From the NCBI RefSeq assembly GCF_016859285.1, contig NC_053407.1, forward strand, positions 19,898,699-19,962,698: DNA of 64,000 bases. Reading direction: 5' to 3'. This DNA comes from Xiphias gladius (taxonomy: Eukaryota; Chordata; Actinopteri; Istiophoriformes; Xiphiidae). The notes beneath the pieces were generated by a model that worked only from the letters and a program-made list of their open reading frames with translations, did no database searches and was not told the DNA's origin. Both the position numbers and the translations under genes were made by a program. This document shows, in pieces, positions 10,953-22,787 of the stretch; the first letter of the stretch is position 1, and every line of letters starts with the position of its first letter.

Positions 10953-12737
10953 ATGCGGACGCTTTTCTTTCTGAGCGCCTTGCTGGGGGCGCTGGGGTCA
11001 GAGGAGGTTCCCTCCGGAGCTGCCCAGCAGCTCCAGGCCCTTCACTGCCCGCCCTGCGAGAGGATACACTGCTCCTCCCGACGGGCGCTGCGGCTCGGGT
11101 GCAGAGGTGGTGTCACCACGGGAGTCTGCGGCTGCTGCCCTGTTTGTGCCAGAACGGAGGGGGAGACCTGTGGAGGAGCATGGGACTATCTGGGCAAGTG
11201 TGACGAGGGACTGGTGTGCGTTTACCCGGACGCAGCGGCTGACAAACGGGGCGAAGAGCGCAAAGGGGTCTGTAAAGCAGGTGAGGTTATGATTTAGTCA
11301 CCAGTTTAAAAAAAATAATAAATAAATAAATAAGAAGATGAAGCAATGTCTGAATTTTGTATCACAAAAAGTCAACAATACAGAACTAAATTACACCTTG
11401 TGAGCCCTAAGATCCTTTATTTAAGTAAAAGTAGCACGACCACAACGTAAGAATACTCCATTACAAGTAAAACTCCTGGGGTCAAAAATGTTTTATAAGT
11501 TAAAGTACAGACGTGTCAGAGAAATCCTATACTCAAAGCATCAAAAGGTAAAAGTATCATACACTTATTTCATTAAATATTTTATTAGTGCTATTGATTC
11601 ATTAAAAGATAGCCTGCAGTTTATTGTTGTAGCCGATATTTTTAATAGTTTTATATACTGTTGTGTAATTTAACCTCCAGAAATGCATCACAGTTTGAAA
11701 ACTGATCGCATGTTTTGAATTTTAAGGCCTGAGCATCAAAGTAACCAGTAACTATAGCTGTGAAATAAATGTAGTGGAGTAAAAAGTACAATGTTTGCCT
11801 CTGAGCTGAACTGTAAAGTGGCAGAAAAATGGACATATTCAAACTTACCTCGGGTACAGTGCTTGAGCAAACGCAGTTGAGTTACACTTCCCCACTGTCA
11901 GTCGCCGTGCTGGGAACGGTGCCAATATAGTAAACGATGTTTATGAACTGTGAAGACTGATAGTGCGGTCAAGGCGTTCTCCGAATCAAAGGTTTCTGCG
12001 GATAGTTAGGCCATAATTAGGCCCTTATCTGCCCCGTGGTGAGACGCAAGTTGTCACCGTCGCTGATGCTGTGCGTCGGGCGCAGTGCGAGGTTGAGACG
12101 CGTCCGCGCTCGGGTCGTGTCACATTTTCACGCGCGGGGCCCCCAGAGAGACCGCGAGTCGCACCGCCGCCGCGTCTCACTCAGCGTTGAAAATGTGCTC
12201 TTGTGTCCAGTGATTGCACCGCTGGATCCGGAGGCCTGTCATCCCGAGTGCACCAAGGAACACTGCCGGGCCAACCCGGCGGAGATCTGCTCGGCCAGGT
12301 GACTGAATGAAACCTCACTCCGTTCCCGGCCTTTTCCCCAATGTCTTGTATGATGCCGTCCGAACGGAAATCTGACTTACCTGCTCCGCAGGTTTGTGTC
12401 TCTGGAGAGAAAAGCGTGCCAGGGCTCCTGCCAGCACACCTCCTGTTCAAGCTGCCTGCTGCTGAGACCCCCGTCGTGTCCCCAGACCTGCGCCCCCTCC
12501 GATCCCTCCTGTCTGCACCGCTTCGGGAAGTGTGTCCACAATCACCTGACAGTAAACCACGGTCCCGTATGCCACAACAACCTGCAGGTAGGTGGGGGGG
12601 TAAATTGCAATGGGCTGCATTAAAATACTTCATCCATTAATCCAACTGTGTGCACGCTGTCCTCTTTTCCTCCGTAGGCTGATCCCGAGGGGCATTTTGT
12701 GTGTTTGGTTCCAGCCTGTCAAAGCACACCCAAGTAA
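10953..12737 (+). CDS. Secreted cysteine-rich protein with an IGFBP N-terminal domain (223 aa)
   Basis: Four coding exons: 10953-11280, 12211-12298, 12392-12587 and 12678-12737 (stop TAA). All junctions are GT/AG and in phase. A signal peptide occupies about residues 1-16. Exon 1 then encodes a 12-cysteine module with the motif VCGCCPVC and a following GETCGGAWDYLGKC, the pattern of the IGFBP N-terminal domain also seen in CRIM1. Exons 2-4 add a second cysteine-rich part (15 cysteines, e.g. CQGSCQHTSCSSC), ending ACQSTPK, which I cannot assign. There is no thyroglobulin-type domain, transmembrane segment or VWC repeat, so it is neither a classical IGFBP nor full CRIM1. The role is unknown; binding of a growth factor is only a family-based guess. 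AATAAA signals follow at 12874 and 12914. Confidence 0.85.
11400..11885. mobile_element. hAT-type MITE, 'AAGTAAAAGTA' family, diverged copy
   Basis: Lies in intron 1 of the IGFBP-domain gene. Contains 'gatcctttatttaagtaaaa', 'tccattacaagtaaaactcc' and a closing 'cagtgcttgagcaaa' block, the same order as the better copy at 45955-46442. The ends are degraded. Confidence 0.65.
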
Positions 12738-12879
12738 TTCCTTGTGTGCGGAGAAGAAATCCGGAGGAACTCTTCACTAGCTCATGTAGCAAAATGTAAA
12801 AAAAAAAAAAAAAAAAAAAAAGGCAGCTATCTCTAAACTTTGTGTGTCGCATTTTGTATCTCACGTGAACGTGAATAAA

Positions 12880-15020
12880 ATCCCGTGAAATGAAATATAT
12901 TTTAAATCGTCAGAAATAAAATTCCATGTCATACTGTGCTTTTTCTTCTTCTTTTATTTATTTGGTGGGGACTGGCGTCTGCGCAGGGCGAGGATGGGCG
13001 GGTGGATGCATTGCAGGCTTTCCGTCGCACCTGTCACTCCGTGAACCACGTCTCATGTGAGCTTGTGCGGCGGGTTCTCACCACTGGTCTCCGCGTACTT
13101 TACTCTACGTTTTGAAAGCATCTTGTGCTTTGAGCCCGTGGCTCCGCGCTGCGCCTGAGCCCCGAGGGGCCACAATCTCTCGGAGCCAAGGAGAAGCTCA
13201 GTGCGATCCATGGAGTCGATATATGGAGTCGATAATACCGAAGAGCACCTGCTTTGGAAGATGGTTATGATGATCAGTTCTCTCTGTCAACGGTCAACTT
13301 GAGGATAAGTGGAAAAAAAAAAAGAAAACCAACAATCCCACTGCGTCTGAAAACAACGACATGTATGATTTCTTTACCGTAAATGATTTCCTTCTGTATC
13401 GGGACTCAACTTCATCCTCCCAACGACCCATAACAAGCAGTGAGTAGGTGATGGTAGATGATGATGAAGCGCCCGCACTTTGCGCTGCACGGTGTCTTGC
13501 GCGGATTTCGGAGGACGGCCGGAGTCGGCCGGCCTGCCCGCCCATCACATCACTGGCCGAAATGTCCCCACGACCTGGACGGGCCGTCGGGGAATTGGGT
13601 TCGGACATTCAGGATAAATCAGTTCACGACCCCTGCGGAACTGTCCCCTGCGGAACGAATGACTACCGCGATCAGACGCAGTTGCGCTGCTCGGACTTCG
13701 GCGCATGTTCGAGCGTTTAGCTGGAAGCCACCGGCATGGCTTGCTTCTAGTTTGGTCTTGTTCACCCCCCCCCCCCCCCCACCCTTATAGTGATTGTTGC
13801 ACCACGAACGAGCGAACCAATTTAGACACGTGCGTTGGGATAGGTCGAAAAAAACAATCACCGCCGCGTCTCTTCTGTCTGAACTGTTCCCATTTTCAGA
13901 GGGTTTTTCTGGTTCACGGGAGGAGTAAGGCGTCCTGAGTCCCCCTCTGCCACTGCTTCCCCCCTGACAGTTGATGGTTATTGAATAACCGACAGTTTAT
14001 GAGGCCGCAATAATGAAGTGTGGACCAACAATGGGCAGTTTGTTCCGTGTCCTTCAAGTGGGAGACAATTCTGGAAAGAGAGGGGGCCGTTTATCTGAGG
14101 GATTTCGCAAGATGGAATCAGTTTTCACACCAAAAGCAAAGGCCCGTGAGTCAGTCGCATCGGCGACGCACCGTGATACCTAAATAATCTCCAGTGTTTA
14201 AATCAGCCCCAAAAGGGGACGGTGCGGCTCCTCGTTCGACGTGTTTCTAAATGAACAGGTGCCGGGGGGGGGCGAGTTAATCGATAAGAAATCAACTGCG
14301 CTGACAGTATTGCACAGGCAGTTATTTGCCAGTAAATTAAGTCCTTGTTAAATAATAGGTCTACAAATTTTCAAAATCTGTCTAAAACATGCACTTTGGT
14401 TATGTGTACCAGGAAATTTTCTATTTAATGCTACATTTTCCGGTTTGTGTGAAAGTCTAAGTTCAGCACTCCATCCCTTCAGTTGCTGGCATGTGCTTTG
14501 GCCATGCTGCTACAAGAAGTCCATCCAAATTCTCTTCCTTTTGTACATTTCTTGGGCTTCCAAGCGTATCCCATATCTATCGGAACGACAGGCTCTGTCA
14601 CCAAAGCAGGCCGCCACCGTTATCAATCCCATATATCAGTCTCACTTTTTTTTTTTTTTTTTTAAACTGATAAAAACAATGGATATCAAAGGGACTGTCT
14701 GTGTGCCAGCTGTAATAAATGTGCCCCTGTCTTAGGCAGCGAGCCCATGTTAAAGTCTGGATACGACACAAAAGCCTGGAACAATACAAAAGTACAAGAG
14801 ATTATCATGAAAGAGTGACCTTCAAGTAGATTTTGGTGTAGAGGGAAGCAGCTGCAAAGATTTCCACATGATTCTTCTCAATATTTCTGAACAAACAGCG
14901 CATTGTGTGATGTTAGAGATCTGAAACAAGCACGACGATCATTTACAGTCCACCGCCACACTTTTCAGATTTTTAAGTCAATTTAATAACAGACTAACCT
15001 CACTCAAACCCCTTGAAACA
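12880..15020. other. Intergenic, GC-rich in 12.96-14.3 kb; no gene recognised
   Basis: This stretch between two convergent genes is richer in G+C and CpG than its surroundings up to about 14.3 kb. It contains a C homopolymer near 13766-13780 and a poly-T at about 14646-14662. Several overlapping open frames exist in the GC-rich part, as expected from composition. None shows a known domain, so no gene is called. Confidence 0.5.
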
Positions 15021-15770
15021 ATTTCAATTAAAAGTATCATTTTATTAGTGTCAAACATTGTAGTAAATCTCAAGAACTGATGTCTTTAACAGGATATACA
15101 GCTTAAATCCTTTACTGCTTTAAAGATAAAAAAAAGCATATCTGAAATGACTACAAATAAGGTGATCAGTGGCCTTTCTGTGATCCATATTTTTATAAAT
15201 GTTAGCATAACCAAAATGGCGACCCTATGTTTTTCCTTCGTCAAAACTAACCGGTGTGTTCAATACCTTAGAGTTACACTTAAGTCAGGAGCTACAAATG
15301 GCCCGTTCTGGAGTAAATCAAAGTCAAGCCATAAAATTAAGCGTTTAAAGTGGAACAATGATGTTACTGCCTAGTCCAGCATCGGCGCTATTAACAAGTC
15401 AGGCGTTTTTTCTTTCCCCATCTTTGGTTAATAAAACTGTCCCCAGAGGACCACAACCACACGGCAACAGAGCGTATCTACAAAAGTGAATTTTTACTAA
15501 TCAATACAAATTACAGATGAAACATTGCAATACAATTCTTAAAATTAAGAATGAAGAATGCTCTTAATACACAATAGCAGCTACGGAGATAGCCCCTATT
15601 TGAAAAGATATGTTATCTTGGACTAAAAGTCATTAGAACTACTTATATAAATAAAGAAAATGATTGTAAAGAGAAAACAGTATAAAGGTGCATCTTTGCT
15701 CAGGCCTCCAGTCAGTCTCTGATCAGGAAGGCACAGTGGAAAATGAACATCCGTCCGTCCTGTTGTCTCG
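15020..15770 (-). other. parp16: Probable 3' UTR of parp16
   Basis: Non-coding sequence after the parp16 stop. The minus strand carries AATAAA at 15046-15041. The boundary is inferred. Confidence 0.4.
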
Positions 15771-18700
15771 TCACCTGAATAGTCTGTTCCAAAAGGATAC
15801 GAAGGTGGTGGAGTTAAAGGCACCGATGAGAATGAGCAGCAGAAGGTAGAGACTCATCATGACGGCAAAATGGTGTCGGAGGAACCAGGAGGTGCTGCGG
15901 GAACGTCTGAAGAAGAAAAACACAAAGACAGCCACAAGATGACGACTGAACCAATGCACTCATTCACTTAATGAAACCGTTTCAGGAAAAAAACAGGCCT
16001 ATATTTCCGTAGCGATTGGTCAATCAATCAATTAGTCGATTGACAGAAAATTATTTGGCAACTATTTTGATGATTGAATAATTGTTTAAATAATTTTAAG
16101 CAAAAATGCCAAACATTTGATTGTTCCAGCTTCTGAAACGTGAGGATTTTATGCTTTTCTTTGTGGCACTTGATACTGAGCTGAACATTTTTGGGTTTTG
16201 GACTGTTGGTCAGACAAAAACAAGACATCTGAAGATATCACCTCGGGATGTGGGAAATTTTTACAGGCTCTTTCACTATTTTCTTAATCGAGATAACAAT
16301 CGGCAGATTAATTGATAAAAACAATAATTATTACTTGCAGCCCTATATTTCAGAATAGTTTTGTGCAAGGTACACATTTGTGTGAAATATCATTAAAATC
16401 ATAATTAGATACATTTTGTTTTTAAAAAGTTATTCATCTATTGTTGTTAGCTTCTGAAAAGCTATACATATGTTCTTCTATCAGTTTAGTTTATTTTTAA
16501 TGAAGCACAAACGAAACTTCCATGCATTTTTGTTTTTGCAATTTTCGGCCAAAAGCCAATGCCACATACCATAGCATTTATAACCTATGCTAATGTACAA
16601 TGCAAATACATACAAACAGCCTAAACCACCAAAAAATTACAAACAATAATACAAATAAATACCATAAAACGACAAGCACCAGATCATTAATGATCCCTCT
16701 TTCAAGACTGTTTCACTTTGAGTTTAAAATGATCCCAGTCACAATCCAGTTTGAGTTCTGTGGGTAAAGAGTTCCACACGTTGATCCCCCAACAAAAAAA
16801 GATATCTGTCCAAATGAGAATTTATAAGAGGGCACCTGACAATTCCTGGAACGCACCTCTAGTTACTGAACCAGAAACCCTCAGAGGAACCACCAGCTCA
16901 CTGAGCGCCTCACGAGCCTGATTATTTGGAGGTTTATAGATGAGTTTGAGATGAGCAAATCTAATGAAATGATCAAAACTCATCATAAGTCATCAAAAGA
17001 GTCTTTACTGCTGTAGATGCTGCATGTGACCAGGAGCTAAATAGCTAACATGGTTACATAGACAGGAAGTCATGTTAGCAAACCTTGTAATATGGTTAAA
17101 AGTTAAAGAAAAAGCAAGTTGACCTTGCGGTGACATTGTTTTGTCAACAACTCTTAGCAAATTTGACTTGTCCCTTATTTATAAGATTATGGACAATTAC
17201 CAGTCAGAGTATTGATAAGCATCTGTATCAATAAACACTACTGTTATGCAGACCTATCCCTACACTTCACTATATCAAACTAAACATTCACAAAATAATC
17301 TTTAAATTATATAATCTACATACACGTTAATGTTCATCCCTAGTCACATATATCCACAAAAAATACACTACACAAACTTTATTTATAAATAAATTTATGA
17401 ATTTTTTGTGTTCAGTAGCTCATGCAAACTTTTTGTGTATTTACATCTTTTGCCACAAGGGATCTGAAAAACTCCATTTGACCCAGGAGATTCTCACCTG
17501 GACAGGTACCTCTTCTGAGAGTAAACAAGCAGGTACTTGACTCGCAAAAGCTGATTGTTGGTGACTATAAAGTACTTCTGCGGTACATCCCCTCCTTCAC
17601 TGTTCTTTGCCCTTGAGCGCTGACGGTCAACGGTTTCAGAATCTGAAATGGGCAATTAATGGGTGGTTTTAGTATGCAGCAATTTAAAACATATGTCATT
17701 CACATTCTGCGTATCTAATACGTCACGTGGGGTACACACCTTTTTTCTTGACCTGGCACTTAACATCTGGATGATCAATGACCTCACACAAGGCAACACA
17801 GCTCAGCAGCGGACCCAGGAGACTTTCTCTCCAGCCGCTGCTGTGGGGACTGTAGAGGACAGCCATGCTGAGGTCACTGGTGAGGTAGGTCCCCTCTCCA
17901 AACACTGAGTTCTGCACATACAAAAAAGAAACCAGATTGATTAGATGTAAGTTTCCCTGTCAGGCAGATACAACCGGACATCTCTGCCACCTGGTCTTTC
18001 AGCATACTGTTGAAGACGGCTGCACCAACCTTGTTTAGGTGACAGTGCAGCCCGTTGTGAATGATTGAGTGAAAGTTCTCCAGGCGGCTCCCGTGGAATG
18101 CGTAGAAGACGTCTCGTCCTGCCCTTGTCTTCTCAAACCTGGCGTTCATCTGATCACAGTACTCCAGCTCAAAGAGGAAGTCCGGCACGGGCGCAGAAAT
18201 CCCCTCATTTTCCGTCAATTTACAAAGTTTGGGATACTGGTGGAGATCGAAGAAACACACTGTAAACAAAACAGCAAGCACTTAAAGAAACTCTGATTTA
18301 TGTTTTCATATGTGTGATGACGTACCTCATCTTTCTGTAGCGTCTTCACAGCAAAGCTGTTTGAAGAGAGAACCCAGTGTGTGAGAGCCAGATGATGATC
18401 TCCCTCTCCAGGTCGCAGTCTCACCAACTCTCTCACACCAGGCAAAGAGTTCACATCAGCCAACTGGAGAACAAAATAAACTTTGTTTTGATACAATGCC
18501 AAGGCAGCAGGCGGCAGTCCTGTTTGCTATATGTCCTCCCTTTCAGTGCATGTAAATCTTAATGTGTTTGTACCATCTCTCTGTCTGAAACTGAGGTATC
18601 ATCTCTGCATTGATGTCACCATCACAGATTCCTGTATTGTCTTGACTGTTCCCACAGAAACTAAGATGCAAATCTGTAATTGATATAAAGTATATTTACA

Positions 18701-19208
18701 CCAACAAATGAAATGTTTTGAACACCTTATATTTTAGCTTTTTGGATAAAATATTAAAGTCATGCTTATTGCAAATATTCTGAAATTAGAAAACACTAAA
18801 TGTACACTCAAGTGTCCACTTCATTTGGTACACCTGTACAATCTAATGCAGTACAACTTCTCTGCCATAAAATCCATCTTTACGAAGCTCATAATGTTCA
18901 ATCTTTGGTGACATTGTCAAAAATGTGTAAAATCAATTCTCTTTTTATTATTATTTATGCATGTTCTTATAAATTAAGCAGAAATATAGGTTGTTCGAAA
19001 GCTTTTGAATGTTTCTTACCAGCTCCTCAAAGTCCTTATTGTCACCACTTATGTATCTAGGAGGGAAGGGTCTGAGCAAAGAGTCCCTCTTGTAGTTCTG
19101 TGCAGCAGCAACAAACAGGCTGCAGCGGAGGTCTGCTGCCACTGGGTCTCTGTGCAGGCAGGAGCACACCAGCTCTCTGACTGCCTCAGCTGGGAGCGGT
19201 GGCTGCAT
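15771..19208 (-). CDS. parp16: Protein mono-ADP-ribosyltransferase PARP16 (324 aa)
   Basis: Tail-anchored ER and nuclear-envelope mono-ADP-ribosyltransferase; the human enzyme modifies PERK and IRE1 in the unfolded-protein response. Coding exons on the minus strand: 19208-19020, 18463-18326, 18236-18030, 17911-17740, 17642-17510 and 15906-15771 (stop TGA). Phases join exactly and give 324 aa, against 323 in human. Residues 1-100 form the helical N-terminal domain ([20 protein letters not shown]). The ADP-ribosyltransferase fold follows: [20 protein letters not shown] gives the NAD-binding His near 157, [12 protein letters not shown] the Tyr near 187, and [19 protein letters not shown] the Tyr near 259. 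This H-Y-Y set is that of human PARP16. A hydrophobic tail anchor lies at about 293-312, followed by a short luminal end FWNRLFR. The donor after the 18030 exon reads GTTGGT, weaker than the others, but phase and protein alignment require it. Confidence 0.96.
16005..16345. mobile_element. MITE of the 'GGGCTGCAA' family (hAT-like), copy in parp16 intron
   Basis: Contains 'gattagtcgatt', a middle block 'ttggactgttggtcagacaaa' and an end reading TTGCAGCCC. Four more copies share these blocks (19786-20045, 24480-24780, 42405-42705, 63205-63545). No coding capacity. Family placement as hAT-like is from memory of teleost repeats. Confidence 0.65.
16470..17040. repeat. Possible LINE-tail-like dispersed repeat in parp16 intron
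   Basis: Text such as 'gttccacacgttgat' and 'acctctagttactgaacc' resembles fish non-LTR retrotransposon-associated tails as I remember them. There is no second copy in the window, so support is weak. Confidence 0.25.
18795..18950 (+). mobile_element. Family A repeat, partial copy in parp16 intron 1
   Basis: Starts ACACTCAAGTGTCCACTTCA, the same opening as the copy at 39852, and continues with the 'ggtacacctgtacaatctaatgc' block. Confidence 0.55.
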
Positions 19209-19331
19209 TCCCAGCACTGCGGACAGAGGTGATAAGTTAACACACAAGTTAGAACAGCCAAAAATTGTGTTAGGTGTTAACAGGACAATAAACCTTAATA
19301 TGTATGTTGGTATAAACCTCATGGCAACATA

Positions 19332-19764
19332 CAGTACTGTGCAAAAGTTTCTGGCATAAAAAGTAAAGTTAGGATGCGTATATAAATATTTTTTATTTAT
19401 TAGTTGACTTCATACAAAGTGCAGTAAACAGAAAAAAATCTAAATCAAATCAGGAATGGATGTGACCACCTTTGCAGGAGCAGTTCTCCACGGTACACCT
19501 GGACAAACTTTTTCAAGCTACTTGGCAGACAGGTTGTTCCAAGTATCTTGGAGAACTTGCCACAGTTCCTCTGTGGGTTTAGTCTCTCTCAGTATCTTCT
19601 GTCTCTTCATGTAGCCCCAGACTGACTCTTTTGACTCCGGCCGTATGTTTGGGATGGTTGTCCTGCTGCAGAATGAATCTGTGAATCTGTGTGCCTCCCT
19701 GATGGTGTTGCATGATGGATAAGAATGTTAACATTCAAATTACCTAGAATTTTGCACAGTACTG
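19332..19764. mobile_element. Tc1/mariner-type non-autonomous element with perfect 15-bp inverted ends
   Basis: The 433-bp unit begins CAGTACTGTGCAAAA and ends with its exact reverse complement. It is flanked by TA on both sides (19330-19331 and 19765-19766), the target duplication expected of Tc1/mariner transposition. No transposase frame is present. It lies upstream of the parp16 ATG exon, within the 5' intron if the non-coding exon at 20.4 kb is real. Confidence 0.85.
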
Positions 19765-19785
19765 TATTTGAGGGCTAACAGAAAT

Positions 19786-20045
19786 GTTGGGCTGCAGTTA
19801 ACTTAGTCAGTTAGTTCCATTATTGTATAATCTTCCGAGTATTTCCTTGATTAATCAAGCCAAAGATGACATTTTCAGATGTCTTGTTTTGTCCAATCAA
19901 CAGCCCAAAATCCAAAGATATTCAATTTACTACCAGGTATGACACCGAAAAGCTTCACATTTCAGAAACTGGAAAAAAAAACTTCCGTAATTAATCAATT
20001 ATCATAATAACTGGAGCTGGATCAGCTAATCGATTAGTCCAAATG
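19786..20045. mobile_element. 'GGGCTGCAA' family MITE, second copy
   Basis: Opens TTGGGCTGCAGTTAACT and contains the 'cagatgtcttgttttgtccaat' block shared with the copies at 16.0 and 42.4 kb; it ends near 'taatcgattagtcc'. Confidence 0.65.
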
Positions 20046-20084
20046 TGTGAAGGAGGGTGATTTTGGTATCATGTAGTCTTCTCC

Positions 20085-20110
20085 CTCCTCCTCCTCCTCC
20101 TCCTCTTCTC
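20085..20110. repeat. (CCT)n short tandem repeat
   Basis: Run of CTC/CCT triplets followed by CTTCTCTT. Confidence 0.8.
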
Positions 20111-20407
20111 TTACTTTAAAGTATAGTACTTGAGTAGCTGAATGTACTGAGTAAAACTCCACCACAGGTATAACGTTAGATAACATTAGTAATATCCCTC
20201 TTAACAAGTTAGCATAGGAGTGTCGACGTTTGCTAACATTAGCTGAGCTACAACAAATGCAGAGCTGACATTAACTCTCGCCGAGTAACGTTACTGATAA
20301 CAAATACAGCATTGTTGTACTAACGTGGGTTCCTAAAAGTATTATGAATACATCCTAGACCTGTTTCCCCTGGCAGACGCTGGTTTTATATCTTTATTTG
20401 CCGTTAC

Positions 20408-20490
20408 CTTCTGTGTTGCTCAATTCATAACACCGCAGGAAGAGCTAACGTTAGCTTGAGGCACTGCTGCGTTCATGTGTCGTAGAAAAT
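20408..20490 (-). other. parp16: Possible non-coding first exon of parp16
   Basis: On the minus strand a good donor (AAG followed by GTAACG) ends at 20408. The acceptor of the ATG exon lies just upstream of 19208, so the coding start is in a second exon. The upstream limit is a guess. Confidence 0.35.
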
Positions 20491-22690
20491 ATCGGAAGTG
20501 TTTCGCGCATGGACGACGTGGAGACACATACGTGGCAGATAAACCAGCCAATTGAAAGGCGTTGAAGCCGTGTCAATACATGAATGCGAAGGTATGAGAC
20601 GAAAAGTGGCAAAAACATCAATACATGTTTGGTGTGCGTTTTCTCCTCCTGATACTATCGTGTGCCCTAAAGCGCTGACAATATGAAATTTTCGAGGAGA
20701 CTTGAAAGCAGCATCCACCATTCAGGACTGATGTCAAAGGACCATTTACACTGAGCTGTCAGTTTACTAGGTACACCTAGCTAGAACTAAGGCAGTCTAA
20801 CACAACAGTCCTGCAATAAACCATCCCTCCAAAAAGGTTATAATGTTCCGTTTTTGTTGAAACTGTTTTAGATAAGTTGATTCAACTCTATGATAATTTT
20901 GGAGGATTTAGTTTGTTTTACTGTTGAGCTTTATTGCATTTTACGGAGAGGTGTTTCGACTGTTGTCGATTGATATAATTGGGGTGGAAAAAATAATACA
21001 GTAGTTACACCTGACAGTATAAGGCACTACAATTCCACAGTGTAAACGAAATGGCACTCCTTCGGCCCTAAATGCTGCTCAGAACCATGGACAGGCTTTG
21101 TCAGGTAGAGAGGCTCAAAAGCAAAACCCTCTATCATCCTGTGAGCTTATGTCTTTGTGGCAAAATCTGTATCATTAGAGCATACGTTTCATATTCATCT
21201 GGTAGATACAGGCAGAGTCTGAGGGGGAAATTCATTTTAAATGTACCTTTTTAAAAAAGCCACTTTCTGCATCCAAGACAAAAAGGGCAAGGAAGGTCAA
21301 TCCTCTTGCTTAACTTGTGACTACCCCTACAACCTACAGGGCTATGCTATACACCCCCCTGCTATCACTGTAGTCCTGTCAGTTGTTATTGCTTTTTGTC
21401 AGATGTTTTGATGGTCTATACAGTCCATCAACCTAACGCTTATCTTGAGATTGACTGCTACATACATGAAGGCTTTTGTTATGAAAAAGCCTAGATAACC
21501 CAAGACAAATCAACTGAAACCTTACACAGCAGTTTGCCCAAAAATTGGTTCTGAATTAGTTTAAAGTGATTGAAGAATCAGATCATTTATGTCCGGGCAT
21601 GAAGAAGAAGACATTTTCCGTGCTTTCATCTCTCACAGGACAGACTACTGTAATGGTCTTTTCAGGGGTCTCCCCAAAAACCTCTCAGGCAACCTCAGCT
21701 CCTTCATGATTTTTCTGCTACAGTCCCAGCAAAGACAATGAAAACTTAGGTCTTTGCATCGGATTCCAATGTGTTGTAAATTAAATAGAGTGAAAACTAC
21801 TGCTGCGTGCTTATAAACCTGTCATATTTTTAGGACCTTTTAATATATGAATCCTCTCTGCTTCTCAGATCATCTGGTAGTGACCTCTTAACAATTCCCT
21901 GATTGCACACTAAAAATATAGAAAAGGAGCATTATGCACCACTGAGCTTGAACTTCCAGAGGATGGAGGACTTCCCCTGACTTCCATTTCCCCTAAATAC
22001 TGTTTTTCAAACTTACCTGGTGAGTCATTAGTAGTCAAGTAATTGATAAATCCTCTGGGGTTTCTCGCTCTATAGTAAGCCATCAAGTCAAACAAGAGAC
22101 ATTTTTAAAAACCTGGCAACCCCAAAGTCGTTCTAAATAGTGATTTATGACTGATTGATGAAGCATTTGTAAACAATTTATCAATCCTAAATAAAGCCAC
22201 GAGTTACAAAATAAAGCCACGAGTTACTCACTACCTTTGACTGAACCCTGAGCACTAGTCATTATCAACCTCTCACTTACATCTCCTACACATTTTGCAT
22301 ACTTAGCATATTTAATTATTTTTTTTATCTTTTTAAGCTAAAATGATTTATACCTTTTATCAAAACTGGTGCTAATGGTAGCTAACAGGCAGCCAATCAG
22401 ATCAGACCTTGTAACGCCTCCTCTGGTTTTCAGCACTGTGGACAGCATCACCGAAAGGCGGAGCTTGTTCGAATGTTCCTGCTTCGTGATTGGTCGGCTC
22501 AGTCAGGAACAAATCCCGTTTTTCTTTGTTTTTTCTCTCGGGGCCCTGGTACCCTACCCGGGCGGGTACAACGAGCGCAGGGGTATGTGCGTGAAGAAAA
22601 AGACCTTACGTCACGTGACCGCCTCTTACTCCCATACCCGTCATTTGATGAATAACGACACGTATTTTTGTCTGACCAGGCGCCAGATCT
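20490..22690. other. Intergenic region between divergent parp16 and scamp5
   Basis: About 2.2 kb. Contains the family A repeat at 20752-21010 and a two-copy tandem of about 20 bases (AATAAAGCCACGAGTTAC) near 22188-22226. I recognise nothing else. Shared regulatory sequence is possible but not shown. Confidence 0.5.
20752..21010 (+). mobile_element. Family A repeat, near-complete copy
   Basis: Matches 1785-2090 through most of its length, including the 'ggggtggaaaaaataata' end. It lies between parp16 and scamp5. Confidence 0.6.
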
Positions 22691-22699
22691 GCCCGTTTC

Positions 22700-22787
22700 C
22701 TCCAGTGCTCGTTAACGCAGACTGATCCATAGGATGCTCTTTAAGCGAACGGAGGGACTCTAGCGACATTCTCGGACTGAACGGGAG
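22700..22787 (+). other. scamp5: Possible non-coding first exon of scamp5
   Basis: A strong donor (GGGAG followed by GTAAGG) ends at 22787 in a CpG-richer stretch. The ATG exon at about 23675-23755 has its own acceptor (TTTTGCAG before 23675), so at least one upstream non-coding exon must exist. The start is a guess. Confidence 0.4.

Noticed and set aside
10763-11203. 146-aa plus-strand frame over the IGFBP-domain exon
   Set aside because: Overlaps the promoter and exon 1 in a different frame, has no domain, and is a by-product of GC-rich coding DNA.
12181-12633. 150-aa minus-strand frame opposite the IGFBP-domain gene
   Set aside because: Antisense of cysteine-rich exons; no family resemblance and no separate promoter.
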